64,000 bases of DNA from Gonocerus acuteangulatus. Its lineage: Eukaryota; Arthropoda; Insecta; Hemiptera; Coreidae. Made by a program: the position numbers and the translations under genes. The DNA lies in contig OX328124.1 in NCBI GenBank assembly GCA_946811695.1, positions 91,009,696 to 91,073,695 of the forward strand, given 5' to 3'. The notes beneath the pieces were generated by a model. The model searched no databases, was not told where the DNA came from, and saw nothing but the letters and a program-made list of their open reading frames with translations. Positions 47,013 to 59,568 of the stretch are shown one piece after another (position 1 is the stretch's first letter; each line of letters begins with the position of its first letter).

Positions 47013-50000
47013 ACACTGGAAGATAAATATCTTTATGATAAAATGTTTTAAACATGCCCTCGTTGAAAACATCACGCCCTTGCACTCTATTTAAATGCAT
47101 ATTCCGCTGCTTTAAGCTGCTGCTCATTTTCGCGCCGCTCCTAGGATTGTGCACCTCATAGAAGCAAGCAAGTGTAAGTTTGCTAATGACCATCATTATG
47201 AAATGAATAATTATCCCTGAAAGATATAGATCCTCTCTGTTTCCATGATAGTACCATGTACTTCTAGGCTTCCATTTCGCAAGATGGATACTCAAGAGTT
47301 GGCCGTTGACTCAATGTGAAAGAATTGATTTTTGAAATGAACTTACAGCACTTAGCCTCATGTCGGGTATATTTAACTACTCGAAAATGCTCTTAGCTAG
47401 AAGCTGGAAGTTTTTCCCGCTCCGCCTACAAGGGCGTCCTAAAGCCTCCACTTGGATTTGCCTAGAGCTATTGAAGGCGATCCCCACTAAATGTCTCCCT
47501 GATCTATGGCCTGCCTGTAATGGAATAGCTCAGCTACCCTCTACTAAACCATCCCCTCTGCTAAACCTATTACACCCCCGCTTCGGCCTTTTTAGTGCCG
47601 CACAACCCTTCTCTCGCAACCATTCCGCCCTTGCGGGACATAGTTCCTACTATCTCTGGACACGTCCTACTTACTTTACATTTACATGTGTGCTAGTAGT
47701 GGTAAAAGTAGTTTTGTACATTCGGATTATGTTCTTTAGAGATTACATTGTGTCAATCTACAAATAGGTACATTTTTAAATTAAATAATCATCCTGACGC
47801 GTACTTATGTTCGCAATCTCGTCCAAATAACAACAAAAGTTTCACTTTTCGACAGCTAGTTTCAACATCCGGATGCAAAATATTTCGGTTCGATCCATCC
47901 TCTGCTTCCTTAAGCCTTAGAAAAAAATGAAAACGAAGATACAGCGACACGGGCTATGTAAGCTCAGAACATGATCTAATATCTCCAATTCTCCCAGAAT
48001 TCTTTTCACAAATATCCACTCACCTAGTCACCAATTGCCTGATTAGTGGTACAAATTGTCCTTCCGGCAACCATGTTTTCTGACAAATATCAATTCAGGA
48101 CTAAAGCCAGCTTTCTTGGACTCATTACTACTACTCGCATAAGAAGGCGTGTTATGATCTGTACTCATATGACACTCGGCTCTTTCTGTTACAGAACCCA
48201 ATCCAGAGAGCGGTATATCTATACGCTCGAACCTTTACAGTACTTGGAAAATCGAAACACTTACTCGGAAGCATACCACACTCCAAACGGGAGGCCCCAG
48301 ACATACACAGACTTCTATAAAAGCCACGTCTTCAATCGGTCTTTGACTTGATGACCACAGGAGGCTGGCAAGGACCTGCAGTCATCACACGACCCATTCT
48401 AAGCCTCGATCGATAGGATAAGTTACACACCACTTACCACTGACATACATAAGTCATTCGACCTGATTTTCTTCTCCTTTGATCTTCTCTCAGTGCCACC
48501 TTCACTTCTTCACTCGACATTACACCTACATAAAGCCTTAAAGTACATTTATTCTGAAAATGTCCCGCGTTTGCGTCACACGTTTTTCTCCTTTTGCTTT
48601 TTTATTTTGCTCTCCTTTTCATGACTTCTATGTTATCTTTATCCTTATATGATACTTGGAAACAAAAAATAACTTACGAACCAGTGTTCCGAATACCCTA
48701 CAGATCTGAGCATGGTTTCAAAATATTTTATGTGGAAATATTGGTATTTCATCCACCATTTCTTCGTGCCACTTTCCTAATTCCTCCTCCCCCCCCCCTG
48801 GAAATTTACCTGATATAAGTATCACTCCAATATGGTAATCACTCTGCAAATTCGAACTATAATCGTCGTAAATTCGAATATTAAAGCCGAGTTTCTATAG
48901 TAGATATGGAAAGTGGAAGTATGTTAAGACATAACATTGTAAACGTCTTGGCAATAATATATATTGACTTACAAACCATTTGACTTCCTAATTTCCTTAA
49001 AAACAGATAAGTAAAAAAAAAACAGTGGGCTTTGTAGAGGATTCATGTATTTATAATATAATCTCATTCCAAATAGTGCATAAAAATAGCATCACCCTTG
49101 GACTAATGAGACCCACAATCCAAGATGAGGCCATTAATAATTTCATAGAAATCCACTTTAAGCAATTTTGATTTAAACATTTTTTCCATAGTATGTTAAG
49201 TATTCAGCCGAGAGTATGGAATTACTTTTTTCAATAATTGATTCTAAATAAATATCAGCTTACCGAGAAAATCTTATAAAGTGATGTATTTTTGGTGTTA
49301 TAAAGTTCAAAATTTCAGATTTCGGTTATTATCATCTTATCAATTTTATCAGTCCGCTTATCAATAAACAGATTGGATTTTTTATGGTGTGTTGACAAAA
49401 TTTCAATTTTGAAAGTCCTTATCAAGATTGCTCTAATCGGTAGAATAACTGCGCCTCCAAGCCAAAGGACAATGTTTAATAGATAAACGAAAGAGTCGAA
49501 TTTAATCTATAATTAAATCAAACAGTCCTTTTTCTCCTTCAGCCATTGTTCTCGCCCATTCTGTAGCCGGACAATACTCAGGTCCAGGGGGAGGGAATTA
49601 TTGGCGAAATTCTCTCTCGTTATTATATCGGCTTTTGGGGAGTTTAGGAAATAAATCCCGAGGCTTCATTGGGGGCCCCCTTTTCAGGAATTCTCCCCAA
49701 GGCTAACCTCCGACTCCACGTCTCTTTCTACAAATAGATCTATTCTTCTCATCTGGAAGTCTCCCAAACGCTATCGCTATTATTATCGTTATCATTCCTC
49801 CATAAACCATCAGGGATTTCAGTGAACATCCAATAAAATCCTTCTAATAAACGGTGCTTTTTGGATATTGGGTATTAATGGATAGAAACCTGGAGAAATT
49901 CAGGAGGAGATGGCTTGGGAAATGACATAGACCGCGCCAAGATAGTGACTGTTCTGACGGCAGATCTAAGGTGGCTGGGTACGCACGAGGCGCAACCAAT

Positions 50001-50425
50001 TACACTTACTGACGAATTTTACTACTGAAACAACCATGCACAAGGACCATGAGTGCACGGAGAGACGCAATCAATAAGCATTAAAAATTGTTAGTATGCA
50101 ACACCTCAAGGGTGTAAAACATTGGTCACACTTCTGCAAGATGGTCATCCTAGACTTTTGCTTAAATATGTTCTTGCAGTCAGTTAAGTAAGGCGATTTC
50201 TATTTATTGTTGTTGTTGTTTGTTGTTACTGTATATATACTTGTTTAAAAAACAGTAGTTGGGGTCTTACTGGGTCTTCTTACACCACCTGTAAAGTAAT
50301 AGTCTATATTATTAAATCACAAATCCGTACTATGACTATTTAAACATGTATAATATAAATGATTGCCTTAAACTACAAATATTTAATTATGTTTTGTTTT
50401 ATCATTCATTTGTTCGTTGTTTCAG

Positions 50426-51748
50426 AACGCTCCTCACCTTGTGGTGAGGAGGCAGATGTGTACGAGGATGTGGGTGGGGACGGGGTAGTCAGAGCTACGC
50501 CCTACTACTACGGCGATCTCACCTCGGATACCTCCGAGGACCGAATGTCGCCGCGACTTGACGACATGTCAAGGAGGCAACTCTACGAGACAGCGTTCGA
50601 CTCTAAAGTAAGTAAGTCTGACGATGACTTGGACGTGGATGAGGTGACACATAAATCTATCCTCGTCACTGAGCGTAATGATCACGAGGAGTACTACAAG
50701 CGGCCTAGGAGCCTGGTTCGCACCGACAAACAGACAGCCGAAGACCGTTTGAGCCAGGAGATGCGACAGCTCGACCTTCGACCGTTCGTCGCACCAACGC
50801 CACCATCCAGCGCTCCGCTCCCTGCAAAGTTCCACACCCCGCAATGTATGGCCTCCGTCCAGAGCGCACCGGACATTCCCGTCCGAGCTAAAGACCTTCG
50901 CCTTCCAATTAAGTCGAGTAAGCACCGCATTAGTCTGAGAACCAGGAGCTGTCATCCAGAGCAGCCTGACGACAGCAATAGATCTCTGTTTGAGGAACAG
51001 GAGAAAGGTAAAACACGTGGTTTGGAAATTCTGGAGATTAAAGGGAGGCCACGGAGATTCAAATACTCTAGCACAGAGTCCATGGCTACCAGTAGCAGTG
51101 GTGGAAGTTTAGAATCAATAAGAAGCAGCACTAGTGAGGGAAATAGATCTACATCGAGTTGTGAGAGTAGAAGAAGCAGCTCCCTTAGTTCGCACAGCAG
51201 TGATTCCACAGGCAGCGGTACTGGATTCCATCCAACTATTAACTGCCTTAGCACCAGGGTCTTCCAACAAAACAAGCTAAACATTCTTTCCCCAATATCT
51301 GATAAGTCTTCCCAGGAACCCTGTTCAGAGACTTCTGAAAATAACAAAAATAATAATTCAGAGAGGGCCTCTCCTGAAGAAGCACTCACTCCAGTCGGCG
51401 AGGGTCAAAAGAAACGAAGAACTCCACAAAACAGAAACCTTATCAATCTAGGGCTCTGCTTCGATCAAGAAACCCACCAAGGATCAGACAGCGGCATTTC
51501 TATTGAGTCTAGGATTGGTAAGAACAACACTTCCGAACTGACCGACCTGCCATTCGATATGCCAAAGCTGCGCAGGAGGAGAATGCAGCAAGAATCACCG
51601 CCACAAGACACTTCAGGCTCAGCAACGTCTGTGGATCTTCGGGATTTGCCTTTCGATATGCCGAAACTCCGGCGAAGACTACGACCTACTCCTAGTCTCA
51701 ATTCCCAAGCTTCTTCCAGCAGTGGTCCTCAAGAATGTCAACCCCCAG
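50426..51748 (+). CDS. SHB-family adaptor, long disordered exon
   Basis: The acceptor TTCGTTGTTTCAG and the donor CCCCCAG|GTAAGC bound a 1323-nt exon that is open in a single frame. It starts with two bases that complete the codon begun at 28098 (giving E) and ends with one base, matching phase at 59569. It begins ERSSPCGEEADVYEDVGG. Tyrosines in acidic context (VYEDV, PYYYGDL, QLYETAF) could be kinase substrates. A long Ser-rich tract (SSTESMATSSSGGSLESIRS onward) covers about 51070-51220. Near the end a 12-residue motif DLPFDMPKLRRR occurs twice (51544-51579 and 51643-51678). No folded domain is recognisable. G+C content and codon use are higher than in the introns. Likely a scaffold linking tyrosine signalling partners. 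The apparent ATG at 50359 lies in the intron. Confidence 0.9.
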
Positions 51749-52049
51749 GTAAGCACTAATATTCATTTCATTAATTCTCGTTTATTTTTACTTTCACTCT
51801 GTATTACAATATCCTTGTTTGAGCGGCTTCTGTCGCCAGCGATAGTGGTGTCTTAACAAATTTCTTCTGATTGTTCAACTCTTCTTCCTCCACACTAAAT
51901 ATCTGTTATGAAGGACCATTTGCTTCCGGGAATAAACATTTACTTTAGTTTTACAGCTAGTTTGGTGTTTCAAGTGAAGCCCTCCTGCTATTGGACCACT
52001 TATTTTTGTAATGCACATAAAACATTAATTATTATTTTTATTTTTTTTT

Positions 52050-52054
<5 letters not shown>

Positions 52055-52104
<50 letters not shown>
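52055..52104. repeat. (TA)n microsatellite
   Basis: About 25 TA units at the 3' end of the minus-strand SINE that follows. Confidence 0.95.
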
Positions 52105-52107
<3 letters not shown>

Positions 52108-52238
52108 GATATCTGGGCCATTAGAGCCGACACCCATGGAGCAGCCTTGAAATGAGAAAAATCCCTACTGCCAGAGGGACTCGAAACCCCTCCTACATGA
52201 GTATCCAAGGCATTAGCCACTAGACCACGGGGAGACCC
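52105..52238 (-). repeat. tRNA-derived SINE
   Basis: On the minus strand from 52238: GGGTCTCCCCGTGGTCTAGT, GGCTAATGCC (A box TGGTCTAGTGG fits TRGYNNARNGG exactly), then GGGGTTTCGAGTCCCTC (B box with one extra T). The body runs through TTTTTCTCATTTCAAGGC and GGTGTCGGCTCTAATGGCCC to a (TA)n end. The same head is seen at 12539 and the same body at 53651-53823. Confidence 0.85.
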
Positions 52239-52257
52239 TTAATTTCAGGAGTTTCCT

Positions 52258-52260
<3 letters not shown>

Positions 52261-52329
<69 letters not shown>

Positions 52330-52361
52330 GGCGCATCGACAAATCTTGGCCATTAGCGCCT
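52261..52361 (-). mobile_element. Extremely truncated SINE insertion with 67-nt poly(A) and 13-bp TSD
   Basis: GGAGTTTCCTAAT lies on both sides (52248-52260 and 52362-52374). Between the copies there is only a T run of about 67 (poly(A) tail on the minus strand) and about 34 nt of SINE 3' tail (GCGCTAATGGCCAAGATTTG and GCGCCGTAAA on the minus strand). This is a clear retroposition event that retained almost nothing of the source. Confidence 0.85.
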
Positions 52362-52847
52362 GGAGTTTCCTAATAAAATAAAATTTGACTGTCAGGGGCA
52401 TATTAATATTTTGAGTACGGAGACCCCCCCCTCCTCATAGGCCAATTTTGCATATTTTCATAAGACACTTCCGTAGTCCGTTGTTTTCGGCGTTGAAAAA
52501 CTCTTTAATGTCAAAAGAATAAAAAGTCACTATCCTGCGAACAGTCATGCAATAACTTTCACAAAGAAAATAGAGGATTTATACAATATTAGAGCCATCG
52601 TAAAGTTTATAACTAGCTTCTGCAGAGATTACTCCGTAGAAAGTTTGGAATATGTTAAAGATTTCTGAAATCCAAGTTCCCTTAGGAGAAGGAGTTAGGA
52701 ATCAGGTTCTATTTAAAGAGAGAGATTGCCTGAACAGAACTTTTCCCCCTCGCCGAACTGGATTGGAGTAAAAGAACCTCTGTAGGATTGGTTTTTGGAG
52801 AAAGTTTCGGAGGGTTAACGATGCATAGCCTCCAATGTAGTGTCCTA

Positions 52848-52925
52848 ATGAGTATGCGTGGGGTTCGAAACCCACTCCATGATCCAGCTTTTAATGATTG
52901 AGCTAATCTAGCTGAAGTTTAGGCA
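52848..52925 (-). repeat. tRNA-like SINE remnant
   Basis: On the minus strand ATTAGCTCAATCATTAAAAGC resembles a D-arm/A box and GTGGGTTTCGAACCCCACG is a good TΨC arm/B box with a closed stem. Acceptor pairing is absent, so it is not a functional tRNA gene. Confidence 0.5.
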
Positions 52926-53650
52926 CGGTTTACCCCTACCACTCTTGAACGCTTCCCCTTTCGGATTAAAAGGCCCGATGTCATTCACAACACTGACAGA
53001 AGTTTTGTTCGCTTCATTTCTAGAATTAGAATACATTAAAAATAACATTTAAACCTATTTCTGTATCGGTTCTGGTATTTCATTAATAAAAAAAAATTGT
53101 AATTACGGATTGTAAAAATGCATATATAAATATCTCAAAACTGAAAAACTGGGTAGCTAAGGAGATAAAAATGGTTGCGCGAATGAAAGTGAGAGTTATT
53201 TTTCCACGAGTACAGTCTGCACAACTACTGCTCCAACATTCCAGCTGAGTAGCTTTATCAATTCATTGAGAATATTATCACAAAGGCAGTCAAGTAGAAA
53301 TTCAAAAAATCAGTAAACATAAAAACATGACATTACTGAAGGAATGAGAAAACTGTTGACATACAGTGGATTAATGGACACACATTAAAGAGTTGCCGAA
53401 AATGAAAATTTAGACAGACTCGCCAAAACCGTCACAACAGACGATACATTTCTCATAATGTACAGTAACATGATACATAAATCAAACGTAATAGGACTAC
53501 TCCGGCAATATACTTTAACAAGATGAAGTAACAAATGTTACTATTACCTACATTAGTACATTTGTTATTTCATAACAAATGCAGACACAAACAGACATTA
53601 TTGAATGGCAACGAACTAAAACATAGAATGACTTATAAAGAGCCGTAATG

Positions 53651-53823
53651 GTTTTTTTTTGTTTTTTTTTTACGGTGCGACATCTTAGCATGACCATTAG
53701 CGCCGACATCCAGCTGGGAATTTTGTCAACGGGCCCTGAAATGAGAAAAATCCTTGCCGTAGGAAGGACCTCCATCTCCCGCAAGAGAATCGAAGGCGAT
53801 AGCCACTAAACGTGGGGACGCCC
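53651..53823 (-). repeat. tRNA-derived SINE with poly(A) tail
   Basis: The minus-strand head GGGCGTCCCCACGTTTAGTG, GCTATCGCC is a diverged version of the head at 52238. The body contains ATTTTTCTCATTTCAGGGCC, GATGTCGGCGCTAATGG and ends CGCACCGTAAAAAA with an interrupted A tail (T run on the + strand). The B box is degenerate. Full length about 170 bp. Confidence 0.8.
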
Positions 53824-53958
53824 AATTTGCCTGCATAGATCTACTTTTTGATTTCACAGAAGAATTCACTACTTTTTTTACAAATGGTCTTCATGTACGT
53901 TTTTTCCCTGATCTATGGATTTTGAAACATTGACATTTCTCGTCAGCGAGAGTCTCTT

Positions 53959-54413
53959 AGAGAATAGTTGGAATTCGGCTAAGACAAAGATCAGATTTTC
54001 TTAAAAATCTATATTTTGAACCTTTTGACATATTATTTGACAACCTTCTTCAGCTAAAAATAAACTTTGTATTTATTATTAAAAATATCATTATTTCTCT
54101 ATTTATCTGTACTTCGGTCATTTTGCCCTGCTGTTTTGATAATTTGTCATATTCTTAACTAAGTTCTATGAAAAACTACTGTTCACTTGCCTTTTTATAA
54201 TGTTTTGTTACTTATTAGACACAAAATGTTTTACAACCTATGTTTATTTGTCGATCTAACATATTGTTTTTACTGTTTTTAATTATTCTCTTTGGTAATA
54301 CTGTATATTTGTTTGTTTTTAGCTGAAGAAGGCTGCCAAAGAGATAGTCAAAACGTTCAAAATATAGATATTCACGAAAATCTGATTGTTGTTCGTAATA
54401 TATATATATATAT
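53959..54413 (+). repeat. Penelope-like/LTR-like direct repeat, copy A
   Basis: About 455 bp from AGAGAATAGTTGGAATTCGG to (TA)n at 54398-54413. It is nearly identical to 55554-56005 (only a few substitutions seen, such as CAACCTTC/CAATCTTC and AGACAC/AGACTC). The two ends of the unit are themselves partly inverted: GACAACCTTCTTCAGCTAAAAA near the start and TTTTTAGCTGAAGAAGGCTG near the end. The GAAGAAGGCTGCC...AAAACGTTC phrase next to (TA)n is what I associate with termini of Penelope-like elements; no reverse transcriptase is present, so that is a suggestion only. Confidence 0.7.
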
Positions 54414-54660
54414 TACGATATATTTATTTGGTTGACGTAATAAGCACTTTCATGGAACAGCAAGGAAGGGTACATGCTAAGCGTACTTGCTAGGAGTGAG
54501 ATAATTCTAAAAATGTAGGTTTGAGGTTTGGTCAAAATTTAATTTGAATGAGCTATTCATTTTCATTTTTCATGACCGTGTATGGGGTGTATATACTGAT
54601 TGGATGAATACAAAAATTCTACCCGAATATCTGGAAAAATTACATAAAACATTACCTAAT

Positions 54661-54720
54661 CTTTTTTTTTTTTTTTTTTTTTTGTGCTTCCACTGTTTGT
54701 GCCATTAGCATCCATCTGAT
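54661..54720 (-). repeat. Possible truncated SINE tail with poly(A)
   Basis: A T run at about 54662-54683 is followed by sequence that reads on the minus strand GATGGATGCTAATGGCACAA, similar to the GCTAATGG tails of the SINEs at 52105-52238 and 53651-53823. Confidence 0.45.
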
Positions 54721-55543
54721 CTGTTCGATTATTGTTGTTCAGTAGTCCATAGAATTAATCTGTTATTTATAGGATTAATGAATGAAATGGGAATAAAGAA
54801 GCGATGAATGCATTCGGATAATCCTCTGACTGCTGAGCTTTAATTATTATGCCAGGAAATCGCATTAACTCGCTCACTAGGAGCTTTTGTTGGTGAATTC
54901 CCCAGTAGCTCATGAAGGAATGGGGGAGTAGCTCTCGCCAAGGAGAATTCATATATTCAAAATATTAATCTCATGCCCGAAGCAATATCTCAATTCATCC
55001 ATCAAAGTTAACAAGAAGCAAAGATTTGAAAAGGTTTCCTACTTAAGAGTGGACTATTACAGAAACCCAAATATTAAATAACAATATAGACGAATTCTTA
55101 TTTAATATTACTGCTAATAATACCGTTTTGAATGTATTTGGGAGCTCAGCGAAAAGAATGTTCTTGTGGTATTTAACTATTATCAAACATAAGAACTGTG
55201 ACATACTGCCAAAACAATATTTCAATTGTCCCAAAAGTATAAAGTTTCTGTTTCGGAAATCGAAAAACAATTCACACATCAACGGGCTAATTCTGACGGG
55301 AGCATAAAAAGTTTGGTTAGAGTAGTCAATAGAAGTCGCCCTTAAAAAGTTATCAAATCCCAACTTATTTTTATAATCCGTCCAATATGCCAACTTGGCA
55401 TAAATCATCGCTGAACATGTCAGCTTATGAGCCTTCCATTTTCTCATATCTATTTTCAATGAAACGTAATAATGAAAGAGAAAAACCCGCGAGTGCCAAT
55501 CCTGAGAAATTTTTAATGAAGTTTTAGTCAGCCGTTGATATGA

Positions 55544-55989
55544 TAAGTAGTCAGAGAATAGTTGGAATTCGGCTAAGACAAAGATCAGATTTTCTTAAAA
55601 ATCTATATTTTGAACCTTTTGACATATTATTTGACAATCTTCTTCAGCTAAAAATAAACTTTGTATTTATTATTAAAAATATCATTATTTCTCTATTTAT
55701 CTGTACTTCGGTCATTTTGCCCTGCTGTTTTGATAATTTGTCATATTCTTAACTAAGTTCTATGAAAAACTACTGTTCACTTGCCTTTTTATAATGTTTT
55801 GTTACTTATTAGACTCAAAATGTTTTACAACCTATGTTTATTTGTCGATCTAACATATTGTTTTTACTGTTTTTAATTATTCTCTTTGGTAATACTGTAT
55901 ATTTGTTTGTTTTTAGCTGAAGAAGGCTGCCAAAGAGATAGTCAAAACGTTCAAAATATAGATATTCACGAAAATCTGATTGTTGTTCG

Positions 55990-56045
<56 letters not shown>
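55544..56045 (+). repeat. Penelope-like/LTR-like direct repeat, copy B
   Basis: Starts ATAAGTAGTCAGAGAATAG, which is also the start of the partial copy at 63798, and ends in (TA)n of about 27 units (55991-56045). It matches copy A almost base for base over 450 bp and lies in the same orientation 1.6 kb downstream. The 1.1 kb between them has no reverse transcriptase ORF. Confidence 0.75.
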
Positions 56046-56047
<2 letters not shown>

Positions 56048-56588
56048 TGTTTCGCAAAGCCAATAAAATTATTAGTATTAGTCTTAGTTTAAATTATAAT
56101 AGTCTTGGTTTAAATTAAAATTGCCATATTGGATTTTAAGATAATGATTGTAATGGTCTTTAACTAATAAATTGTATAATCTGTAACTAAACAAAGCATA
56201 ACACCATTACACACAGGCAAAGAACTACACCTATTCCACTAACTCACAGACGTCCCAAAATTTAATTAAATGCCTAAATCAAACATTTATAAAAGAACCC
56301 AAACCTTTTCGAACCAATATATTGGAAGGCGCAAATAACTAGTAGTAGAGCGCCAAACTCCATATCTAACTAACTATCTGTTTCACAAAGTAGCAAATAA
56401 GTGTTAAGTTTAAAAATTATAGGAATTTCATTGGGAATCTTTTGACGCCTTTGGAAAAGCTCTGGCATGAATACGTTCGGAGTTATGAGCGAATTAAATA
56501 CAAAACAACGTATTTTTGCAATGTTTTTATGTTTGAAAACAAAAATATGTTCCGGTAATTTTTCGGTTTGCGCATTCATCAATTATTG

Positions 56589-56612
56589 TTTTTTTTTTTT
56601 TTTTTTTTTTAG
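56589..56612. repeat. Poly(T) tract
   Basis: About 23 T; no SINE tail recognised next to it. Confidence 0.9.
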
Positions 56613-58753
56613 TTTTCCATAGATATTCCTGCAAAAATTAGCTTGCCCGCTCTCAACATCCAAGTACTAAATATTTAGCGGTGCGCCCTGGATTATAATT
56701 GCTTATAAGGGATAGGGTTTGCTAATGGTTGGCGTTAAAACTATGCGAGTCACCCGAGGAAGGCCCAGTAATTGGTATTGGTAAGAGAATTGTACTATCG
56801 ATCAGGAATAAATGAGCTATCGATATTATTTGGTATTTGGAGAGGTATGAGATAGCCAATTAGGTTGGGAATGGAAGGGTTGGACAGGATTCATTAACTC
56901 TAGAGGGTTGATAGAGAACTAAGCTGTGGTAGGGGAAGCAGAAGCATGACAACTTCTTCAGTCAATAACCTATATCTTCAACTACACAATACCCAACATG
57001 TAATTAATTACATTTAACTTGTGTATTAGGTAGCACGAGTTAGATCTAATTTATAATACAATGTTCCTCTAGACAGAAGTTGCTGATTCAAACATATCAC
57101 ATTTGGCGTTCATTAATTAAGTTTTCAGGTCTTTAATAATGCCATCCAAGGTGAGGAATAACCCTTCAAGGTTAAACATATAATGTTATTACATAATTTC
57201 TACGTTTCAGACTACTCGTCCATTTTCAGGAGTGCATGTCCTGTCAATAAATAATGTTACAATTAAACGTCATAATTAAAATAAAAATGATTCCTAAAAG
57301 GAACTAAGTCAATAATAACAAATTAATGCATTCACATTATCTCACAGTCACATTACAAGACCTTATAAACATACTTAGGCCTTTCATCAAAACAGGTCTT
57401 TAATTTTTAGACAAATTAATTCTTCAGGCTGGGAATTTAAAACAGATCCTCCTGTTTTACGCACGGATGCGCTGTCATTTACGTTTTCAAGTTAATTCAC
57501 CCAAAGAAGCCAACACCCTTGACCCTTCCAATCAACCTTAGAAATTACATAAGATCCAAATGAAATTTTCAAACATTTTACGACCTAAGCGTTGAAGAAA
57601 TGTAACGAGCTGTCTCTAAGAACATTCTGATCAACCTTCTGGAAGGAAAGCGAAAGAATTGCATGGGCCGTACGATTATCGTTTGTCCAATCTCGAGAGG
57701 CAGGCATCGTTGTCTGTAACATGATTCGGCTATTTTCGGAAAACGAATAGTTGCAGCCCGATCCTTCCGCTAGCACTTTAGGATATTATTATCGCCCATA
57801 AAATGCAGATTACGTAACGTCACGTGTTGAATGAATCCATGCAACGTGTGTCGGCACGTGCGAAATTTTATTGGTATCTAATTACCATCAGAGACGTAAC
57901 AACGTTGCCAAGATAAATCATGAAGACAAGTTCGGCATTATGAATAAGACTGTACCGTATAATCGCTATTTCCCACAAAGTCTTCTAGAAAATGATAGAA
58001 TTAAAATGGACAAAGACAAAGCCATGGTTACGGACCAGATTGTTCATAACAATAAACCATATATCTCATCATCAAAATAAGACTGTTGATACAATAAATG
58101 AAAATACGAGAAAGCATATGATGAGAAACTGCTTATTTATCAAGATTTGACCATTGAGTTGAAAGATATTTACAAATTAGATTCCGCTAGAGTAACTACA
58201 CTTGTCCTCTCAATGTTTGAAACCTATTACGATAGTGAGTGCCACCAAATAATATCTCAAGTTGTCGAACGAACTAATGAAATTATCGCAGCAAGCAGTA
58301 GTTATTCAATGCCTGTTAGAAACTTTAAAAAAAGAAATACAATAATAGTAATAATGATTATAATACCATAATCATGGGGTAAGATTACAATCAACTGTTA
58401 CCCTTGAATTCTAACCTAACACAATCTCCCCCCATTAAATAATCTCTTCGGTTCGGAAGAGGTCAATCAGTGCCTCCTTGCTGCTTACAAGATGTGAGAT
58501 ATCCTTGCAATTCCTCACATGTTCCGAAGTGAATCTGGCGATCCATCAGATGCCGAGGCAGCGATCTGGAAGTGATCCCCCTATTCCTGCTTCCACTAGA
58601 GTTGAGTCCCCTTACTGGCCATTCAATTAGGAATCAGTCAGCAGCCTCTGACCCTCACAAATATATTACCTCTTTATTCTTACTTAAACTTCAGCAATTC
58701 TCAGATATTATCTCCCTGATTGCGTTTTTGAGTGGTATCGCTTTGAATAATTC

Positions 58754-58777
58754 TTTTTTTTTTTTTTTTTTTTTTTT
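58754..58777. repeat. Poly(T) tract
   Basis: About 23 T; no adjoining element recognised. Confidence 0.9.
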
Positions 58778-59568
58778 GTCATTCATTGTTTTGTAGAGTT
58801 TTTATGGTTGTGATCAAATTAAAAGGTTGATTATTAAACAAGCCCGACTCGCCGGAACTCTCCTTAACTCGTTCCCTGCGTTCTTATTCTTAGTGTGGAA
58901 AGCTTGGAAGAAATCAAGTAAACACATACTCCCATCTCAAAGAAAAAGGACATTTTAGGCCCCACAATGCACAGAAAACTGGTATTAGCCAACTCTAAGC
59001 GCAAATTACTCACTCCATCCCCTCATCATTGAAGTAATACAAACCTGGTGCATATTTAATTAGCTGTTTAGCTTAAAAAATCATTTTGCTGCTAATTGAA
59101 AGTAAAGATAACAGCAAACAATTAAAAAACTGAGGCAAAAAGAGATAAATACTGTTCAAAAGACGCACCTGCTCGATAATTTTATGTTTTTGTCAAGAAT
59201 TTAGTAAGCCTTCCACTTACTAGTCCTTCACCTGGCACCTGCTTTTCTCACCTGTACCTGTGTCTCTCTTGGTCAATCCCTTAGACACTCTCCCTAGTTA
59301 ATCTCCATGGTCAACTCCCTCTTCTAAGTAATTTAATAATGCATTCTATGTTTCACACTATTGTTTAGATATGTCTTCCATTTTTTTGTATTTATTTTTT
59401 TTTTTTTTTTTTTGTTTGTTTGTTTTTGTTACCAAAATTGAGCTTCTTCTTTATATTTGTATAGAATTAGGATTGGGATCAGTATTTAGTGGCAATTTAC
59501 ATTTTATCATGTTTTTACGCCGTATTTGTATAGGATGATCAAAAGGACTTAGACAAGATCTGTTACAG

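Larger units (their letters stand above)
28099..50425 (+). other. Intron of the SHB-like gene (22.3 kb)
   Basis: It spans the donor GTATCC to the acceptor GTTGTTTCAG. It holds two copies of a ~143-bp minisatellite repeat, two 5S-derived SINEs, a tRNA-Ser-like SINE, a LINE ORF1 relic, a deleted mariner and several microsatellites. In 28100-31600, 33420-34880, 35070-36240, 36860-38180, 39710-40600, 41830-43670, 44670-45760 and 47020-50420 I recognise no gene or element; ORFs there are short and lack motifs. Confidence 0.75.
51749..59568 (+). other. Intron of the SHB-like gene (7.8 kb)
   Basis: It contains a cluster of tRNA-derived SINEs (52.1-53.9 kb), two nearly identical direct repeats (53959-54413, 55544-56045) and homopolymer tracts. 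In 54720-55540 and 56100-59560 no gene or element is recognised apart from poly(T) runs at about 56589-56611, 58754-58777 and 59397-59413. Confidence 0.75.

Noticed and set aside
47360..48351. ORFs of 135 and 101 codons on the + strand
   Set aside because: No recognisable motif, no splice or start context, and composition like the flanking intron.
50359..50425. ATG at 50359 as start of the long + strand ORF
   Set aside because: The 66 nt before 50426 are A+T-rich and end in a strong acceptor (TTCGTTGTTTCAG). The phase matches the exon at 27978-28098, so this is intron read-through.
50569..51701. Minus-strand ORFs opposite the long exon (128, 145 and 78 codons)
   Set aside because: They are shadows of the coding exon; they show no domain and the + strand frame is phase-consistent with four other exons.
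55043..55459. 138-codon minus-strand ORF between the two direct repeats, as a possible element protein
   Set aside because: No reverse transcriptase, endonuclease or other motif; residues are not convincing and it may be chance in A+T-rich DNA.
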